A stretch of DNA of 64,000 nucleotides from CADEDV01 sp964412375 (GCA_964412375.1 CAYPOD010000017.1:1-64000), one strand, 5' to 3'. Numbered from the stretch's first letter, positions 14,884-24,375 are shown. The notes: a model not told the origin generated them from the sequence alone. Translations and numbers: made by a program.

Positions 14884-16899
14884 TTACTTTGGCAAATAAG
14901 TGATTGCCTTTTCCCATTTCTCCACCCAGCCGCTTTTTACCTTTCCCTGTGCATTGAAGCCGCCATTCAGTGCAAAATCATAGCCAAACTCAGCGCCGAT
15001 CATGCCTCCGGCCAAATCACCGGTAGCGCTGCCCCTCATGCCGAGATCAGCAAACTCATTGTTGTTGTCAAACACCACATAGAACTGCTGTTTGATGGAA
15101 CCCTTCGCCACTCCTTTGAAGCTACCTTCTATGCCTGCACCAACATAGAGGGTTGAAGTGCCGGTCTTGAATTTTTTTTCCAACCCCACATTGATAAGTT
15201 TGTAAACATCGGCCTCCACATTGAACCCGTTGCAGTCAGCTTTCAGCTTGGCCACCATCAGTTTCATCTCCATTTTCAGCCAGGAAGGACATTGCAGGTT
15301 GATATTTCTTGCAGATTCGATCGAGGCTATTGCTTCTTCACTGCTGAGTGTGTTGTCAAAGCAGGTCATATATGGCTCCTTGATAAGGTAAGCCCCGATG
15401 GCGCCACCCAGCCAGGAGAAATATTGCCCCACTGCCGCATATACCATTTTCTTATTAGCAATGCTGGGATCAAGCTGCACTATGCTGATAAGACCATTGA
15501 TGTATTGTTTGTAATTTGACTGAGCTTCTTTTATCCTGGGCCCGATAAAACTGTTGTATTTATTCATCAGGTCATCAATCGGAGGCGTTTTCAGATCACA
15601 ACACATTTTATGATAAGCCTCCGGGCTGATGCCGTTACCATCCGGGCATTCGATGGCCTTGTCTTTTTTCATGTAATCATAGTGCAATTGGTTCAGGTGG
15701 CCCAGGTCATCATCGGTGATATAGGCAAGCAACGGAATATACTGGTCGCCGAGGTCACGGAGCAGTTCATCCACGAGGTCATGATACAAACCGGCATAAC
15801 TTTTTCCACTGGCTTCAATTTCCTCTTCGGTGAAAAGTGAGGCTTTCATCCAGAACTGTGCTTCCTCCGAAATGGACTGGAACAGCGACGCATGTTCATT
15901 TCTCCATGACATGGATAATTTAGAAGTGGATGGCGGATCAGGTATTTTAAATTTATCCAAACTTATTTCGGAAAAGAAATCCCTGTTGTCTGTACCATCC
16001 ATCTGCATCTTCCTTTTGCGCAGTGCAGCCAGGTTGATCTTACTGCGTTGTCCTGACTTTACCAGATAGGCCAGCGATGACCTTCGCTGTCCCACCTGGA
16101 ATTCTTTTTCGAAGTGTTTCACTGCATTGGCCATATCATTACCAAACAAATAGATCAATGCCATGGAACGGTTGGCTTCGGGATTGAGATCGTCCAGTTG
16201 CAGACAGCGTTGCAGGAATTGTTTTGATTTGACGAGATCACCTAATCCCAAAAATGCCTGCCCCATATTGTTCAATAATAAACTGCTCTCGGGATGTTGT
16301 TGCAAACAATTTTGCAAAATGGGAATAGCCTGGTGTTCCTGCCCTGTCATATTCAATAAAACTGCGAGATTATTCCAGCCCATCACATCAGCCGCATCTT
16401 TCTGTACGGCTTTCATGCCCAGCAAAAGAGCGGACTGGGGATTATCATCATAAAAACTGCCGGCTGCTGCCGACCGGATCTCTTCAGTTGATTTATTGGC
16501 GCTGAACTCTTCCACTTTCTGAATGGCCTGGGGAGTTAATGTGGTCTTTAACGCCGCTTCCATTTTGGAAACATTTTGCAATAACTGTTGCCGTGTTGGC
16601 GGCGTAACAGGAATAGTCGCTAACCGTTTGGCGTCAAGGATCGGTGGTTTAAGGGTTGTAGTGGGTAATACGGTCTGATCTAACTTGATATTACCCGCAT
16701 CTGCCAGCTGTGTCAGTTGTCCTTCGGCCTGCTGCAGCATTTTCTTTTTGAATGCTTCCTGTTCGGCAGGGCTCATGGCGGCAAATCGTTTCATGTCGTC
16801 CATACTCCATTTCGTAGGGTCGGAAGAAAGCGGTTTGGTTTGCGACCACAAGGCGGCGCTGCATACTAAAAAGAAAAAAAGGATAAGGTTTTTTTGCAT
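14884..16899 (-). CDS. Large secreted TPR protein
   Basis: A 671-residue protein with a signal peptide (MQKNLILFFFLVCSAALWSQ). Residues about 150-260 form TPR-like helical repeats ('GMKAVQKDAADVMGWNNLAV', 'AIPILQNCLQQHPESSLLLN', 'NMGQAFLGLGDLVKSKQFL', 'QLDDLNPEANRSMALIYLF'). The middle (about 290-500) is a helical region of unknown type with cysteines in 'YHKMCCDLKTPP'. The C-terminal 120 residues are glycine-rich with alternating polarity ('LYVGAGIEGSFKGVAKGSI', 'GMIGAEFGYDFALNGGFNAQ'), like an outer-surface beta structure. Proteins of this build occur in Chitinophagaceae, but I know of no function. A role as a periplasmic scaffold is a guess. Confidence 0.8.
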   Translation of the reverse strand: MQKNLILFFFLVCSAALWSQTKPLSSDPTKWSMDDMKRFAAMSPAEQEAFKKKMLQQAEGQLTQLADAGNIKLDQTVLPTTTLKPPILDAKRLATIPVTPPTRQQLLQNVSKMEAALKTTLTPQAIQKVEEFSANKSTEEIRSAAAGSFYDDNPQSALLLGMKAVQKDAADVMGWNNLAVLLNMTGQEHQAIPILQNCLQQHPESSLLLNNMGQAFLGLGDLVKSKQFLQRCLQLDDLNPEANRSMALIYLFGNDMANAVKHFEKEFQVGQRRSSLAYLVKSGQRSKINLAALRKRKMQMDGTDNRDFFSEISLDKFKIPDPPSTSKLSMSWRNEHASLFQSISEEAQFWMKASLFTEEEIEASGKSYAGLYHDLVDELLRDLGDQYIPLLAYITDDDLGHLNQLHYDYMKKDKAIECPDGNGISPEAYHKMCCDLKTPPIDDLMNKYNSFIGPRIKEAQSNYKQYINGLISIVQLDPSIANKKMVYAAVGQYFSWLGGAIGAYLIKEPYMTCFDNTLSSEEAIASIESARNINLQCPSWLKMEMKLMVAKLKADCNGFNVEADVYKLINVGLEKKFKTGTSTLYVGAGIEGSFKGVAKGSIKQQFYVVFDNNNEFADLGMRGSATGDLAGGMIGAEFGYDFALNGGFNAQGKVKSGWVEKWEKAITYLPK

Positions 16900-17073
16900 G
16901 GCAATGGTTTAAAGGCCTGCAAGATGGGAAGTATGATACTGATGTGTATATGCTCAAAGTATGAATTGAAGAAAGCCCTGTATGAAATGATAAACACATT
17001 AACATTTCTCTTTTAAAACTGGTTCCTGTTTTGCCTTCACAAGAGCATTATTCATTTTTAAAACAGTGGAACT

Positions 17074-17466
17074 ATGAAAACAATTTTCACACTCCTTTTT
17101 GCAACTGGTCTTTTAACTGTTGCGCAGGCACAGGACCGCCGTGGCGCTGACCGTCACCGCGGTGTGCAGGTAACCATTCAAACAGATGCACGGATCGGTA
17201 ATAGCTGGTACACAGATGATTTTTACAGGCATGATGTCCGCTATATCAAAAGCAACCCGGCTATGGAAAGAAAAATGGCCAGAAGGATCAATGCAATCAA
17301 CCGTGAATACGATGCAAAGATTCGCCGTGTACAAAACAATTTTTTCATGAGCCGTTTTGAGAAGCAAAGAAAGATCCGTCAACTGGAGCAGGAACGCCAG
17401 TTTGAGATAAGAATGCTCTATGCAAAATTCCGGCAGGACAGGTATGGCCGCAACGGTCGCTGGTAA
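17074..17466 (+). CDS. Small secreted basic coiled-coil protein
   Basis: A 130-residue protein with a signal peptide ending at 'TVAQAQD'. The mature part is very rich in Arg and Asp/Glu. Its second half is a continuous charged helix ('AMERKMARRINAINREYDAK', 'KQRKIRQLEQERQFEIRMLY') that should form a coiled coil. The first half has 'VQVTIQTDARIGNSWYTDDF'. Such proteins recall CpxP/Spy-like or Hsp-like periplasmic helices only in general character, and there is no LTxxQ motif. The function is unknown. It ends 24 bases before a strong bidirectional terminator. Confidence 0.72.
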   Translation: MKTIFTLLFATGLLTVAQAQDRRGADRHRGVQVTIQTDARIGNSWYTDDFYRHDVRYIKSNPAMERKMARRINAINREYDAKIRRVQNNFFMSRFEKQRKIRQLEQERQFEIRMLYAKFRQDRYGRNGRW

Positions 17467-17490
17467 TAAGGAGATGCAAAACAAGAAAGC

Positions 17491-17528
17491 AAAGAGGCTG
17501 TCTAAAAAAAGACCGGGACAGCCTCTTT
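17491..17528. terminator. Bidirectional intrinsic terminator
   Basis: AAAGAGGCTGTC (17491-17502) pairs over 12 bases with GACAGCCTCTTT (17517-17528) around a 14-base A-rich loop, and Ts continue to 17530. It lies between the plus-strand gene ending at 17466 and the minus-strand gene ending at 17535, so it serves both. Confidence 0.9.
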
Positions 17529-17534
17529 TTCACA

Positions 17535-17972
17535 CTAATCTTCTGCCAGTTGCTTTAAACTTTGCAACGCTTTTGGCCACATGCCGGTGAACATATCTTT
17601 ATACTCTTCTGTAATATCTATATCAACCGCTACTGTTGTTTGTCCGTTATTTTCTGATAGTGTGTAATTCTCTCTTGCACCCGCCCATGGTTTTACTTTA
17701 TCACTGGTAGTGTCTTCCACACCGCCGAGTATCATACCGAGGTGTTCAAACCCCATATAATGCGGTTCTCTTTTCTCAGCAATCCTCGCCAGCATGCCGT
17801 CACCACCGGGAGAAAGAAATAGAATTTTGCTTCCCTCGTTCCAGTCGCTTTCTGCATAAGAGCCTTCGCTGAAAGCAGCCGTCCACTTACGATAGGTTTC
17901 ATCGGCCCAGAGAATATCCCATACTTTTTGAATGGGAGCCATGATATCAACGCTGAAATACAGTTTTTCCAT
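17535..17972 (-). CDS. SRPBCC / AHSA1-type domain protein
   Basis: A 145-residue protein starting at ATG 17972 (MEKLYFSVDIMAPIQKVWDI). The upstream 15 in-frame codons are not family-like. It shows the START/Bet v1-like pattern: strand 'LYFSVDIMAPIQKVWDILW', then 'YRKWTAAFSEGSYAESDW', 'GSKILFLSPGGDGMLARIAE', 'FEHLGM' and a long C-terminal helix ending 'WPKALQSLKQLAED'. These single-domain proteins bind hydrophobic ligands or act with Hsp90-like partners. No specific ligand can be named. It is convergent with the small coiled-coil gene. Confidence 0.85.
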   Translation of the reverse strand: MEKLYFSVDIMAPIQKVWDILWADETYRKWTAAFSEGSYAESDWNEGSKILFLSPGGDGMLARIAEKREPHYMGFEHLGMILGGVEDTTSDKVKPWAGARENYTLSENNGQTTVAVDIDITEEYKDMFTGMWPKALQSLKQLAED

Positions 17973-18136
17973 GTCGGTTATTTTTGATGAATAATGCAGT
18001 ACAAATCTGGGGATCATTTTTGAATATTCCGCAGGCTGATTCCGACATTTTAGCGGGTCGGTTGTTCACTGTTTACGCTTTAGCTGTAATCCAAATGATA
18101 TACAATCATTAACTTTCAGTTCCCAAATGATAAAAG

Positions 18137-19423
18137 ATGAAAAAGCTGGTCAGCACCATTATTCTTGTTGTTTTCCTTTTTTCTGTAAGGGCTCAATCCC
18201 TCTCCAAAATAGAACAGCAAATCATCAAACATATTGAAACAGAGTATAACAATACCCTCGCTTTGCTGAAAGAATCCGTGAACATCAATAGCGGCACTTT
18301 TAATATTGAAGGGGTAAAGAAAGTGGGAGCCATTTATGGAGAAGAACTGAAAAAACTTGGCTTTACTGTTGAATGGGTATCCGTCCCCGATTCAATAAAA
18401 AGAGCAGGCCACCTTGTAGCTTATCGCAAAGGGAAGAAAGGGAAAAAACTATTCCTGATTGGGCATCTTGATACCGTGTTTGAACCCGATATGCCGCCCA
18501 ATCCGTTTACCATGCTGAATGACAGTACGGCAACAGGGCAGGGCATCAATGACATGAAAGGAGGTGATGTACTGGTAATCGCTGCATTAAAAGCTTTGCA
18601 TAAAGAGAAATTACTGGACGATGCCAGCATTACGGTTTATTTCACCGGCGATGAAGAAAATGCCGGTCACCCGAGAGCTGCCAGCCGCGGAGACTTTATT
18701 GCAAGAGCCAAAGAACATGATATTGCGCTGGGTTTTGAAACAGCAAGCAGCATGGGCATTGTCGCAACAGCCCGTCGTGGCGCCAGCGAATGGAGACTGG
18801 AAGTAGAAGCAAGACAAGCCCATTCCTCGGGAGTGTTTGGCAGCGCCGGTTATGGGTCCATCTTTGAAGCAGCAAGGATCATTAATGAATTCAGGGAAAA
18901 ATTAGGTGGTGAACAATATCTAACATTTAATCCCGGGCTTTTCATCGGCGGATCAGAAGTAAGATATGATACAGCAACGCAAAGAGGAGAGGTATCTGGG
19001 AAAACAAATATCATTTCACCTAAAACAGTTGTAATCGGTGACCTCCGTTTTTTAGGTGAACAGCAAAAAGAGAAAGCCAGGGAGAACATGCGACAGATCG
19101 TTGCAAAAAATTTATCTAATTCAAAAGCAACGATCAGTTTCAAAGATGGTATTCCTTCTATGCCTCCGACAGCGGGTAATGAAACTCTTGTAAAAGTGGT
19201 GAATGAAATCAGTATGGCATTAGGTTATGGTGAAGTGAAGGCAGGTAATCCCGGCTCAAGAGGCGCCGGTGATATTTCTTATGTGGCAGAATATCTTGAT
19301 TGCCTGGATGGGTTGGGAGCATCGGGCCGAGGCGCCCATGCACCGGGAGAAACGATCAACCTGAAAGAATATCCCCAACTCATTAAAAGAGCTGCGCTGC
19401 TGATCTACCGGCTGACAAGATGA
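18137..19423 (+). CDS. Secreted M20 family metallopeptidase
   Basis: A 428-residue di-zinc peptidase with a signal peptide (residues 1-19, ends 'FSVRAQ'). Metal and catalytic positions are visible: His110 and Asp112 in 'LIGHLDTVFE', Asp139 in 'GINDMKGGD', and Glu173/Glu174 in 'YFTGDEENAGH'. A late His lies in 'GRGAHAPGETI'. The dimerisation domain sits around residues 220-330 ('RRGASEWRLEVEARQAHSSG'). It resembles the glutamate carboxypeptidase / CPG2 group of M20 enzymes, which release C-terminal amino acids in the periplasm. It is followed by a convergent aminotransferase gene after 10 bases, and no operon partner is evident. Confidence 0.9.
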   Translation: MKKLVSTIILVVFLFSVRAQSLSKIEQQIIKHIETEYNNTLALLKESVNINSGTFNIEGVKKVGAIYGEELKKLGFTVEWVSVPDSIKRAGHLVAYRKGKKGKKLFLIGHLDTVFEPDMPPNPFTMLNDSTATGQGINDMKGGDVLVIAALKALHKEKLLDDASITVYFTGDEENAGHPRAASRGDFIARAKEHDIALGFETASSMGIVATARRGASEWRLEVEARQAHSSGVFGSAGYGSIFEAARIINEFREKLGGEQYLTFNPGLFIGGSEVRYDTATQRGEVSGKTNIISPKTVVIGDLRFLGEQQKEKARENMRQIVAKNLSNSKATISFKDGIPSMPPTAGNETLVKVVNEISMALGYGEVKAGNPGSRGAGDISYVAEYLDCLDGLGASGRGAHAPGETINLKEYPQLIKRAALLIYRLTR

Positions 19424-19433
19424 GAAAATCTGC

Positions 19434-20273
19434 TTAAGTGGTATAGTTTGTCACCAGGTCATTTTCCATTTCCACCAATTGCTCATACAACTTTCGGGAA
19501 ACCGGACCGGGCTTTCCGTCTGCAATATTTTTTTGATTGATCTTTACCACCGGAAGTATTCGCTTGGTGGTGCTGGTCAGGAAAACCTCAGCGGCATCTT
19601 CCAGCTCATTGATGCCAATATCTCTTTCTTCAACACTCATCATTTCTGTTGCCATTGCCAAAACATTCTTTCGTGTGATCCCGTTCAGCATATTGCGGAC
19701 CGGGGTCACCAGTGTATTTTGCTTAGTTACAATAAACACATTGGAACGGGGAAACTCAGTGAGGCGGTGATTATAATGATACAAAACATCATCGGCCCCT
19801 TTTTCTTTCAGCAAAGGTTGCAACCAGACGGCTGTTAAATAGTTGATGCTTTTGATATGCGGCAGTTCCCGCTGGTGTTCGTGGGTGATGATCGAATATC
19901 CTTTTTCAAAATCTGCTTCGCTGGCAGTTTTTACCGGTTTGCAGTTGAGCAGCAAATTGGGAACGGCAGGCTGATAGCCGTCCCGGGAGTAACCTCCTGT
20001 CAGCATCAGCCGGACACCGGCTTCGGCAAGCGATGAACGCTGAATGAGTTCATGAATGATGCTCACTAATTCTTCCCTGCTTTTACCAATGGGCAGATGC
20101 AGCGCATCTGCAGAAGCAAAAAAACGGTCAAGGTGATCAGGCATGAACAGCGGCACGCCGTTCACTGTTCTGAAAAAATCAAAAACAGCATAGCCCCGCT
20201 GCATGGAAAGATCGGATACATGCAGCAGCGCTTCTTCGTCGTTCAAAAATTTATCGTTGAGGAAAACAGCCAT
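19434..20273 (-). CDS. Class IV aminotransferase (BCAT / D-amino acid transaminase fold)
   Basis: A 279-residue PLP enzyme starting at ATG 20273 (MAVFLNDKFLNDEEALLHVS). The family start is 'F-x-N-x-x-x-x-x-x-x-A-x-x-x-x-x-D-x-x-x-x-R-G-Y-A-V-F-D-F', which fits this ATG and not the frame open to 20345. Lys141 in 'LPHIKSINYLTAV' is the expected PLP lysine. Other marks are 'EFPRSNVFIV', 'TPVRNMLNGITRKNVL' and 'EVFLTSTTKRILPV'. The fold includes branched-chain aminotransferase, D-alanine transaminase and aminodeoxychorismate lyase. The short N-terminus and 'GGYSRDGYQP' lean toward a D-amino acid transaminase or a general class IV enzyme. Substrate is unresolved. Confidence 0.88.
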   Translation of the reverse strand: MAVFLNDKFLNDEEALLHVSDLSMQRGYAVFDFFRTVNGVPLFMPDHLDRFFASADALHLPIGKSREELVSIIHELIQRSSLAEAGVRLMLTGGYSRDGYQPAVPNLLLNCKPVKTASEADFEKGYSIITHEHQRELPHIKSINYLTAVWLQPLLKEKGADDVLYHYNHRLTEFPRSNVFIVTKQNTLVTPVRNMLNGITRKNVLAMATEMMSVEERDIGINELEDAAEVFLTSTTKRILPVVKINQKNIADGKPGPVSRKLYEQLVEMENDLVTNYTT

Positions 20274-20445
20274 AATAAATAAAACAGGTGTTTTGCAAAA
20301 GAGAAGGCCGAAATTACAGCGTTTAGTAATGTAAAAAAACGACAACCCTCTTTCCGCACATGTAATATAATAAATACCGGTATGGAATTAACTGTGGCCC
20401 GAATCAACATCAGGCGCAAGTGCAATATTTTTAATCACTAACCAG

Positions 20446-21642
20446 ATGTTTATGAAGAAATACATGTTCTTACTCCTGCTTATCTCTGATTTTTCAATTC
20501 TTGCCTCCTGCCAGCACAGCACTAAGCCAATACTGATTGAAATGGAATATGACAAGCATATTTACCTGAAGGCTATGATTAATGATAGCACGGAGGCAAG
20601 ACTTGTTCTCGATTCAGGGGCGGATGAATTATTGCTCGATCAACAGTTTTTTGCTTCTACGGGCATCCGAATCAATCGCAGGCAGCAGTCATTGTTGCCG
20701 GGAGCAGGGACAACACCAAAAACCATCACTGTGATACTGGATACAATGCTGACAAAAATCGGTGATCTCAGGTATACTCCACGGTATGTTCCCTTGTTTG
20801 ATCTGCGTTCCATTCTTGGTGACAAGGCAGATGGTGTTATCAGCCCGGCTTTTCTTCAATCCTACCTGGTGGAAATCGACTACAGCAATAACCTGCTGAA
20901 ACTGCATAGCGGGAATTCTATCATAAATGGATTTGACAGTATAAAAATGGAGATCCGCAACAACAGGTACTACCTGCCTGTGCATATAAAAGTGAAAAAT
21001 GGAGTGACTATTGACGGACTTTGCCAGCTTGATCTTGGCAACGGCGGAACATTGTTTCTGACATCTGCTTTTGCTCAGAAAAACAAGCTGGAAACAACAG
21101 TTGACAGGAAAATAAAGTTCTTTAATGTCAGCGGCGGTGCTGGTGGCAGAATAGACGGCTACCAGTTCAGGGCCGCTTCGCTGCAAATAGGTAAACATAA
21201 ACTTGCTCTGCCAATAATCGAATGGTCGCTTGATTCAACCGGTGCTATGGCAAGGTCAGATCACAGCGGTTTACTGGGCAATGAGATATTGGAAAAATTC
21301 CGGACAATAATTGATTTTAAAACCGGGGTGCTGTACCTGCAGCCTGATAAAAACAATAATAAACCATTCCTCGGGCCAATTTTGGGATTCAGCTATACAA
21401 AAGTGAAAGCCGGGTCTGAAGAAGTTTTAGAGGTAAAAGGATTGTATGAAGGATCGGCAGCAGAAAAAACAGGACTACAGCCCGGCGATCTCATTCTGGC
21501 AATTAATGGCAGGAAGATCGGAACAATTGATGAAAAGCAAATGAAGTCCCTATTCACAATAACAGGAAAAAAGCTGGAAATGACCGTAAAGACCAGCCGC
21601 CAGGTAAAGACAGTGGAATTGGAGTTGAATGAATTGTTGTAG
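20446..21642 (+). CDS. Retropepsin-like aspartyl protease with PDZ domain, lipoprotein
   Basis: A 398-residue protein with a lipoprotein signal (FSILASC, Cys near residue 22). The start may be ATG 20446 or ATG 20452 (MKKYMFLL). An aspartyl protease-like beta barrel carries 'RLVLDSGADELLLDQQFF' (D-S-G-A catalytic motif, near residue 55) and a second repeat 'GLCQLDLGNGGTLFLTSAFA' (near 190) where the D-x-G pair is D-L-G-N. A PDZ domain forms the C-terminus: 'YEGSAAEKTGLQPGDLILAI'. Clan AA proteases with PDZ domains are common in Bacteroidota envelopes. The second motif lacks the full D-S/T-G, so activity is not assured. Confidence 0.85.
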   Translation: MFMKKYMFLLLLISDFSILASCQHSTKPILIEMEYDKHIYLKAMINDSTEARLVLDSGADELLLDQQFFASTGIRINRRQQSLLPGAGTTPKTITVILDTMLTKIGDLRYTPRYVPLFDLRSILGDKADGVISPAFLQSYLVEIDYSNNLLKLHSGNSIINGFDSIKMEIRNNRYYLPVHIKVKNGVTIDGLCQLDLGNGGTLFLTSAFAQKNKLETTVDRKIKFFNVSGGAGGRIDGYQFRAASLQIGKHKLALPIIEWSLDSTGAMARSDHSGLLGNEILEKFRTIIDFKTGVLYLQPDKNNNKPFLGPILGFSYTKVKAGSEEVLEVKGLYEGSAAEKTGLQPGDLILAINGRKIGTIDEKQMKSLFTITGKKLEMTVKTSRQVKTVELELNELL

Positions 21643-21657
21643 GGTATAAAAAGAAGA

Positions 21658-22788
21658 TCAATTCATCCTGTTATATTTTTTCAGTATATCTCTCAGTTTG
21701 TCTTTGGGCAATGCCTCCACCACTCTCCCGTTTTTCCCTTTCATAGTTTCTGCAGCCAGCAATGAATTGATGATGGCTTCCTCTGTTGCCTCAATGGCTG
21801 CCATGAATAAAGGCGACATGGCATCATTGCTCAATATTTTTTGTGATTGAAGCGGCGGCCCGTTGAAAGGAATCCACATTGTACTGTCTGTTGAAAAGGC
21901 AATCACATAATCGCCGCTGCCATTGCTGGCAATGCCTCCAGTTTTCGCTAAACCCATAAAGGCCCTTTTGGCAAGTCTTTCCAGGTTGCGGGCATCAAGT
22001 GGTGCATCAGTGGCAACTATGATCATACAGCTGCCATCGGGATTTTCATTGAGTACATCACGTAGATAATATTTTTTCAGTTCTTCTCCTACCGGGACAC
22101 CATCCACTGTAAGCACACCACCAAAATTCGTTTGCACCAATACACCTACTGTATATCCTCCAAGTAATTCAGGTAATTGTCTTGAAGACGTGCCGACACC
22201 TCCTTTGAATCCAAAACAAACTGTGCCCGTACCTGCACCCACATTTCCCTCGGCTACTTTCCCGGAAGAAGCATTGTTGATTGCATTGATCACATCGGCT
22301 TCTTTAACATGCCTGCCACGGATATCATTGAGATAACCATCGTTGGTTTCACCCACCACTGCATTCACTGATTGAACTTGCTCATTTCCTTTCTGTGAAA
22401 GACTGTGTGAAATAATGGCATTGATTCCTGTGGACACATTCAGTGTATTGGTGAGAATAACAGGTGATTCAATATTCCCCAACTCTTTCACTTGTGTATA
22501 ACCCGCAAGTTTACCAAAACCATTGCCGGCATAAATGGCTGCAGGCACTTTTTGCTGAAACAAATTCCCATCGTGGGGAAGAATAGCAGTTACACCTGTG
22601 CGAACGGAGTCGGCATATATCAATGTTGTATGACCAACTTTTACACCTTTCACATCGGTGATAGCATTCAGCAGGCCCGGTTTCATCACTCCGATTTGGA
22701 TGCCAAAGTCAGCACACCTGACCGGTTTCTGTGCCGGTGACTGAAAACAGCAAGCAATAAGCAGCAAAAAATTGAAAATATGCTTCAT
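21658..22788 (-). CDS. P1 (S58) family peptidase, DmpA-like
   Basis: A 376-residue enzyme with a signal peptide (residues 1-20, ends 'QSPAQ'). It belongs to the Ntn-type aminopeptidases that cut themselves into two chains. 'ITDVKGVKVGHTTL' near residue 45 and 'FGFKGGVGTSSRQLPELLGG' near residue 195 are family signatures. The Gly199-Thr-Ser-Ser segment is the expected autoproteolysis and nucleophile site. 'GETNDGYLNDIRGRH' and 'GSGDYVIAFSTD' are also conserved. The family includes L-aminopeptidase D-Ala-esterase/amidase and beta-peptidyl aminopeptidases. Its gene is adjacent (11 bases) and downstream of the THEP1-type membrane gene on the same strand, possibly only by chance. Confidence 0.9.
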   Translation of the reverse strand: MKHIFNFLLLIACCFQSPAQKPVRCADFGIQIGVMKPGLLNAITDVKGVKVGHTTLIYADSVRTGVTAILPHDGNLFQQKVPAAIYAGNGFGKLAGYTQVKELGNIESPVILTNTLNVSTGINAIISHSLSQKGNEQVQSVNAVVGETNDGYLNDIRGRHVKEADVINAINNASSGKVAEGNVGAGTGTVCFGFKGGVGTSSRQLPELLGGYTVGVLVQTNFGGVLTVDGVPVGEELKKYYLRDVLNENPDGSCMIIVATDAPLDARNLERLAKRAFMGLAKTGGIASNGSGDYVIAFSTDSTMWIPFNGPPLQSQKILSNDAMSPLFMAAIEATEEAIINSLLAAETMKGKNGRVVEALPKDKLRDILKKYNRMN

Positions 22789-22799
22789 TTTACAGCAAG

Positions 22800-24311
22800 T
22801 TAATTTATATCCGGAAGTTCAGCAGCCGTTTTGATAATTAAATAATCACTGATACCATAGTGCAGTGCAACTTTTTCTGCCATTCCATCTCTCACTACAA
22901 TCAATAACCTGGCTTTCCGGTTTCTTAACGCTTCCCGCAATACGATGTGAAACCCTTCTCTTCTTAATTCCAACGGACCTGCCTCATCAATAACGAGCCA
23001 GCCTTCTTTACTGATTCCTTCGGCAATAATTGCAGCAGCCTTTTCAAATCCCTTTTTACTGAATAAAAATCGTCCGACCGCTACCGCTTCTTCATCATCA
23101 TTTGCCTCCATTGGCCATTGCTCTTTAGTCAACGGGTTCAGGAAAACTCTTTTTCCATTTACAACCGGTGTTAAAATTCCAAAAACATCCTTTCGGTTTG
23201 CTGACCATTGTAGCAGCGACGAAGTTTTTCCGGACTGTATGGGAGCTGTTAGTATTATGACTTGATTTCTGCCGGAATTATTGACAGGCAAAGCCCCGTT
23301 TTCAGGAGACAGGGTGGTTAGGTTATTTACTAAAACCATTTTGCAAAAAACATTCAACCGTCTGAGCCCTTTTTGCGTGGCAGACTGTTTCCAGCATTCA
23401 GCAATCAATAATTGCGTGGCCGGCAGCAAATGCAACACTTCCTGCACTTCCTGTTGTGAGTGATTATATTTTTTCTTTAGCCAGTTGTGCAACAATTTTA
23501 TAAGCAATGGCCCGATGATAAAAACCCAGCCCAGCACAATAATAAAAGAACGAAGTAATATTTTCAATGAAACATGCGATGGCAGCAAAGGTTCTCCTAT
23601 ATTAAAATAGGATTGGACATACAACACAATCAGTAGCAGCCAAAAAATGAAAAGCCATTTTTTCAACCGGCTTCTTTTTCCTTTTTCTTTTTTAGGTAGT
23701 CCTGCGACAATACCGGCAATGTTCACCTTTATGCTTTTATCTGCACTCCATTTGTTTACCCGCTTTGGCAGCTTTGACACCCACCAACCCAGCAGCAACC
23801 CGGTGATTATATGCAGGGCAACATAAATGCTTCCAATCCACAGGCTGTAATTGCTGGTCTCTTTTTGCCGGGTGAGGCCATTTATAAAATCATTGACTAC
23901 TTTCCACAGATCATTTCCATACACGATCGTCAGCACCAGTATGCGCTGCAAACCTGATTCCAGCAAAGCCAGCACCGCCAAAAGGATACAGGAAAGTGCA
24001 TAGTATCTTCTTTTGTGAAACAAAATTTCGCCCAGCAATCCCTGGAAGAACACAGCAATATAAGCCGGCAGTGGTGCCTGTGGACTCATCATCATTTTAA
24101 AAATAGCTACTATAACCGTAGCTTTGATGATACTTCCTTTTTGCGGTGCATACCAGGCAATGAGACATATGCAGACAACGGCACAGCTTCCGACCACCAG
24201 CCCGGAAACGGGTATGCGAAAACCGTGAATGATACCTCCAAGCATTGCTTCGCACAATACCCACAGCGCAATAAGCCGGTAATAAACGGTATGACGGGTT
24301 GAATTAATCAC
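22800..24311 (-). CDS. Multi-span membrane protein with C-terminal THEP1-type NTPase
   Basis: A 503-residue protein starting at GTG 24311. The N-terminal 280 residues hold about eight hydrophobic segments. The stretch 'IFKMMMSPQAPLPAYIAVFF' followed by 'GLLGEILF' resembles S- or T-components of ECF-type transporters, but this is only a resemblance. The C-terminal third has a P-loop 'APIQSGKTSS' (356-365) and Walker B-like 'GWLVIDEAGPLELRREGF', both signatures of THEP1/DUF2478 nucleoside-triphosphatases. DUF2478 NTPases often lie in molybdenum-cofactor and molybdoenzyme loci. This gene is divergent, with 64 bases between starts, from the xdhA-xdhB-xdhC molybdenum hydroxylase genes. A role in molybdenum or cofactor supply to that enzyme is a plausible inference. 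Confidence 0.8.
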   Translation of the reverse strand: MINSTRHTVYYRLIALWVLCEAMLGGIIHGFRIPVSGLVVGSCAVVCICLIAWYAPQKGSIIKATVIVAIFKMMMSPQAPLPAYIAVFFQGLLGEILFHKRRYYALSCILLAVLALLESGLQRILVLTIVYGNDLWKVVNDFINGLTRQKETSNYSLWIGSIYVALHIITGLLLGWWVSKLPKRVNKWSADKSIKVNIAGIVAGLPKKEKGKRSRLKKWLFIFWLLLIVLYVQSYFNIGEPLLPSHVSLKILLRSFIIVLGWVFIIGPLLIKLLHNWLKKKYNHSQQEVQEVLHLLPATQLLIAECWKQSATQKGLRRLNVFCKMVLVNNLTTLSPENGALPVNNSGRNQVIILTAPIQSGKTSSLLQWSANRKDVFGILTPVVNGKRVFLNPLTKEQWPMEANDDEEAVAVGRFLFSKKGFEKAAAIIAEGISKEGWLVIDEAGPLELRREGFHIVLREALRNRKARLLIVVRDGMAEKVALHYGISDYLIIKTAAELPDIN

Positions 24312-24346
24312 ACTATACTGCAGATTCCTGTTTCAACCATTTGGTT

Positions 24347-24354
24347 TAACTTTA
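24347..24354 (+). promoter_or_regulatory. -7 promoter box for the xdh genes
   Basis: TAACTTTA, one base from TAnnTTTG, ends directly before the TTG at 24355. A transcript starting about 4-5 bases downstream would not include that TTG, which supports the TTG at 24376 as the real start of XdhA. Confidence 0.4.
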
Positions 24355-24375
24355 TTGGCAACGAATATAGTTACA

